The position numbers were made by a program, and so were the translations under genes. The notes under the pieces are model-generated. The model saw only the letters and a program-made list of their open reading frames with translations, ran no database searches and was not told the DNA's origin. This document shows positions 63,943-64,000 of a stretch of DNA of 64,000 nt, piece by piece. This DNA comes from an uncultured Alteromonadaceae bacterium. Its GTDB lineage: Bacteria; Pseudomonadota; Gammaproteobacteria; Enterobacterales; Alteromonadaceae. Within the stretch, counting starts at the first letter, position 1; each line of letters opens with the position of its first letter. The stretch spans positions 93,847 through 157,846 of the forward strand of contig CAJXMO010000011.1 in assembly GCA_913056495.1 (NCBI GenBank), in the 5' to 3' direction.

Positions 63943-64000
63943 GAAAGTATTAATTTAAAGGAACTTAAAGCTCGTTCCATGATCCGATCATTCGACCAAG

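Noticed and set aside
63979..64000. Possible gene start at the right edge
   Set aside because: The ATG lies about 15 bases from the nearest AAGGA-like stretch and only seven codons are visible, so no call is possible.

Overview
The window reads as ordinary chromosome of a low-GC marine gammaproteobacterium, most likely of the order Alteromonadales. This is inferred from ZipA and ZapC (gammaproteobacterial division proteins), MetJ-type met boxes before metA, a full-length SMC instead of MukB, a RibB protein with a degenerate RibA-like tail, a giant NAD-dependent glutamate dehydrogenase, and the nrdR-rib-nusB-thiL-pgpA order. I see no rRNA or tRNA gene, CRISPR array, insertion sequence, integrase or phage gene. 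One REP-like inverted pair lies at about 32.4 kb.

Layout. 0-4.3 kb: a 5'-truncated amidoligase overlapping a class I glutamine amidotransferase, a YqaA-type membrane protein and a hybrid histidine kinase with a THI5/NMT1-like sensor. 4.3-9.3 kb: FKBP, a short-chain dehydrogenase, a TerB-like protein, a small lipoprotein, the MsrPQ methionine sulfoxide reductase pair and an MscS channel. 9.5-13.6 kb: dsbC-recJ, a LacI-type regulator and tadA. 13.6-20.5 kb: a 41-codon basic ORF, cysZ, smc-zipA and a SirB1-family gene where relatives usually carry ligA. 20.7-27.3 kb: a compact minus-strand operon eboD-C-A-B-E-F. 27.5-33.4 kb: metA with MetJ boxes, metH, a REP-like pair and rluF. 33.6-37.1 kb: a porin, an orphan pstS with Pho-box-like repeats, and glyA. 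37.2-43.2 kb: nrdR-ribD-ribE-ribBX, a terminator, then ribH-nusB-thiL-pgpA. 43.2-51.2 kb: a 2-oxoglutarate/Fe(II) oxygenase, a cation/Ca2+ exchanger, a SulA-like SOS division inhibitor with two LexA boxes, and a 1625-residue glutamate dehydrogenase. 51.2-56.3 kb: pyrD-zapC, a Nif3-family protein, an RsmB/NOP-type methyltransferase and a dicarboxylate/amino-acid symporter. 56.4-63.7 kb: a 1453-residue Ig-like surface lipoprotein with calcium-loop-like repeats, and topA.

The most distinctive system is the complete six-gene ebo operon. It pairs a sugar-phosphate-cyclase-like enzyme (EboD), a UbiA-like membrane prenyltransferase (EboC), EboA of unknown function, a TatD-like metallohydrolase (EboB), a TIM-barrel-like protein (EboE) and an alkaline-phosphatase-superfamily protein (EboF) whose metal site looks degenerate. 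From work on other bacteria such clusters have been linked to moving or processing a small-molecule precursor, but the product is not established. A 7+7 bp inverted repeat sits just upstream of eboD. The other genes are mainly housekeeping, with several readable regulatory sites: MetJ (metA), LexA (sulA) and a likely PhoB site (pstS). Less certain items are the 41-codon basic ORF at 13.9 kb and several unexplained inverted repeats, including a 13+13 bp one before the porin.
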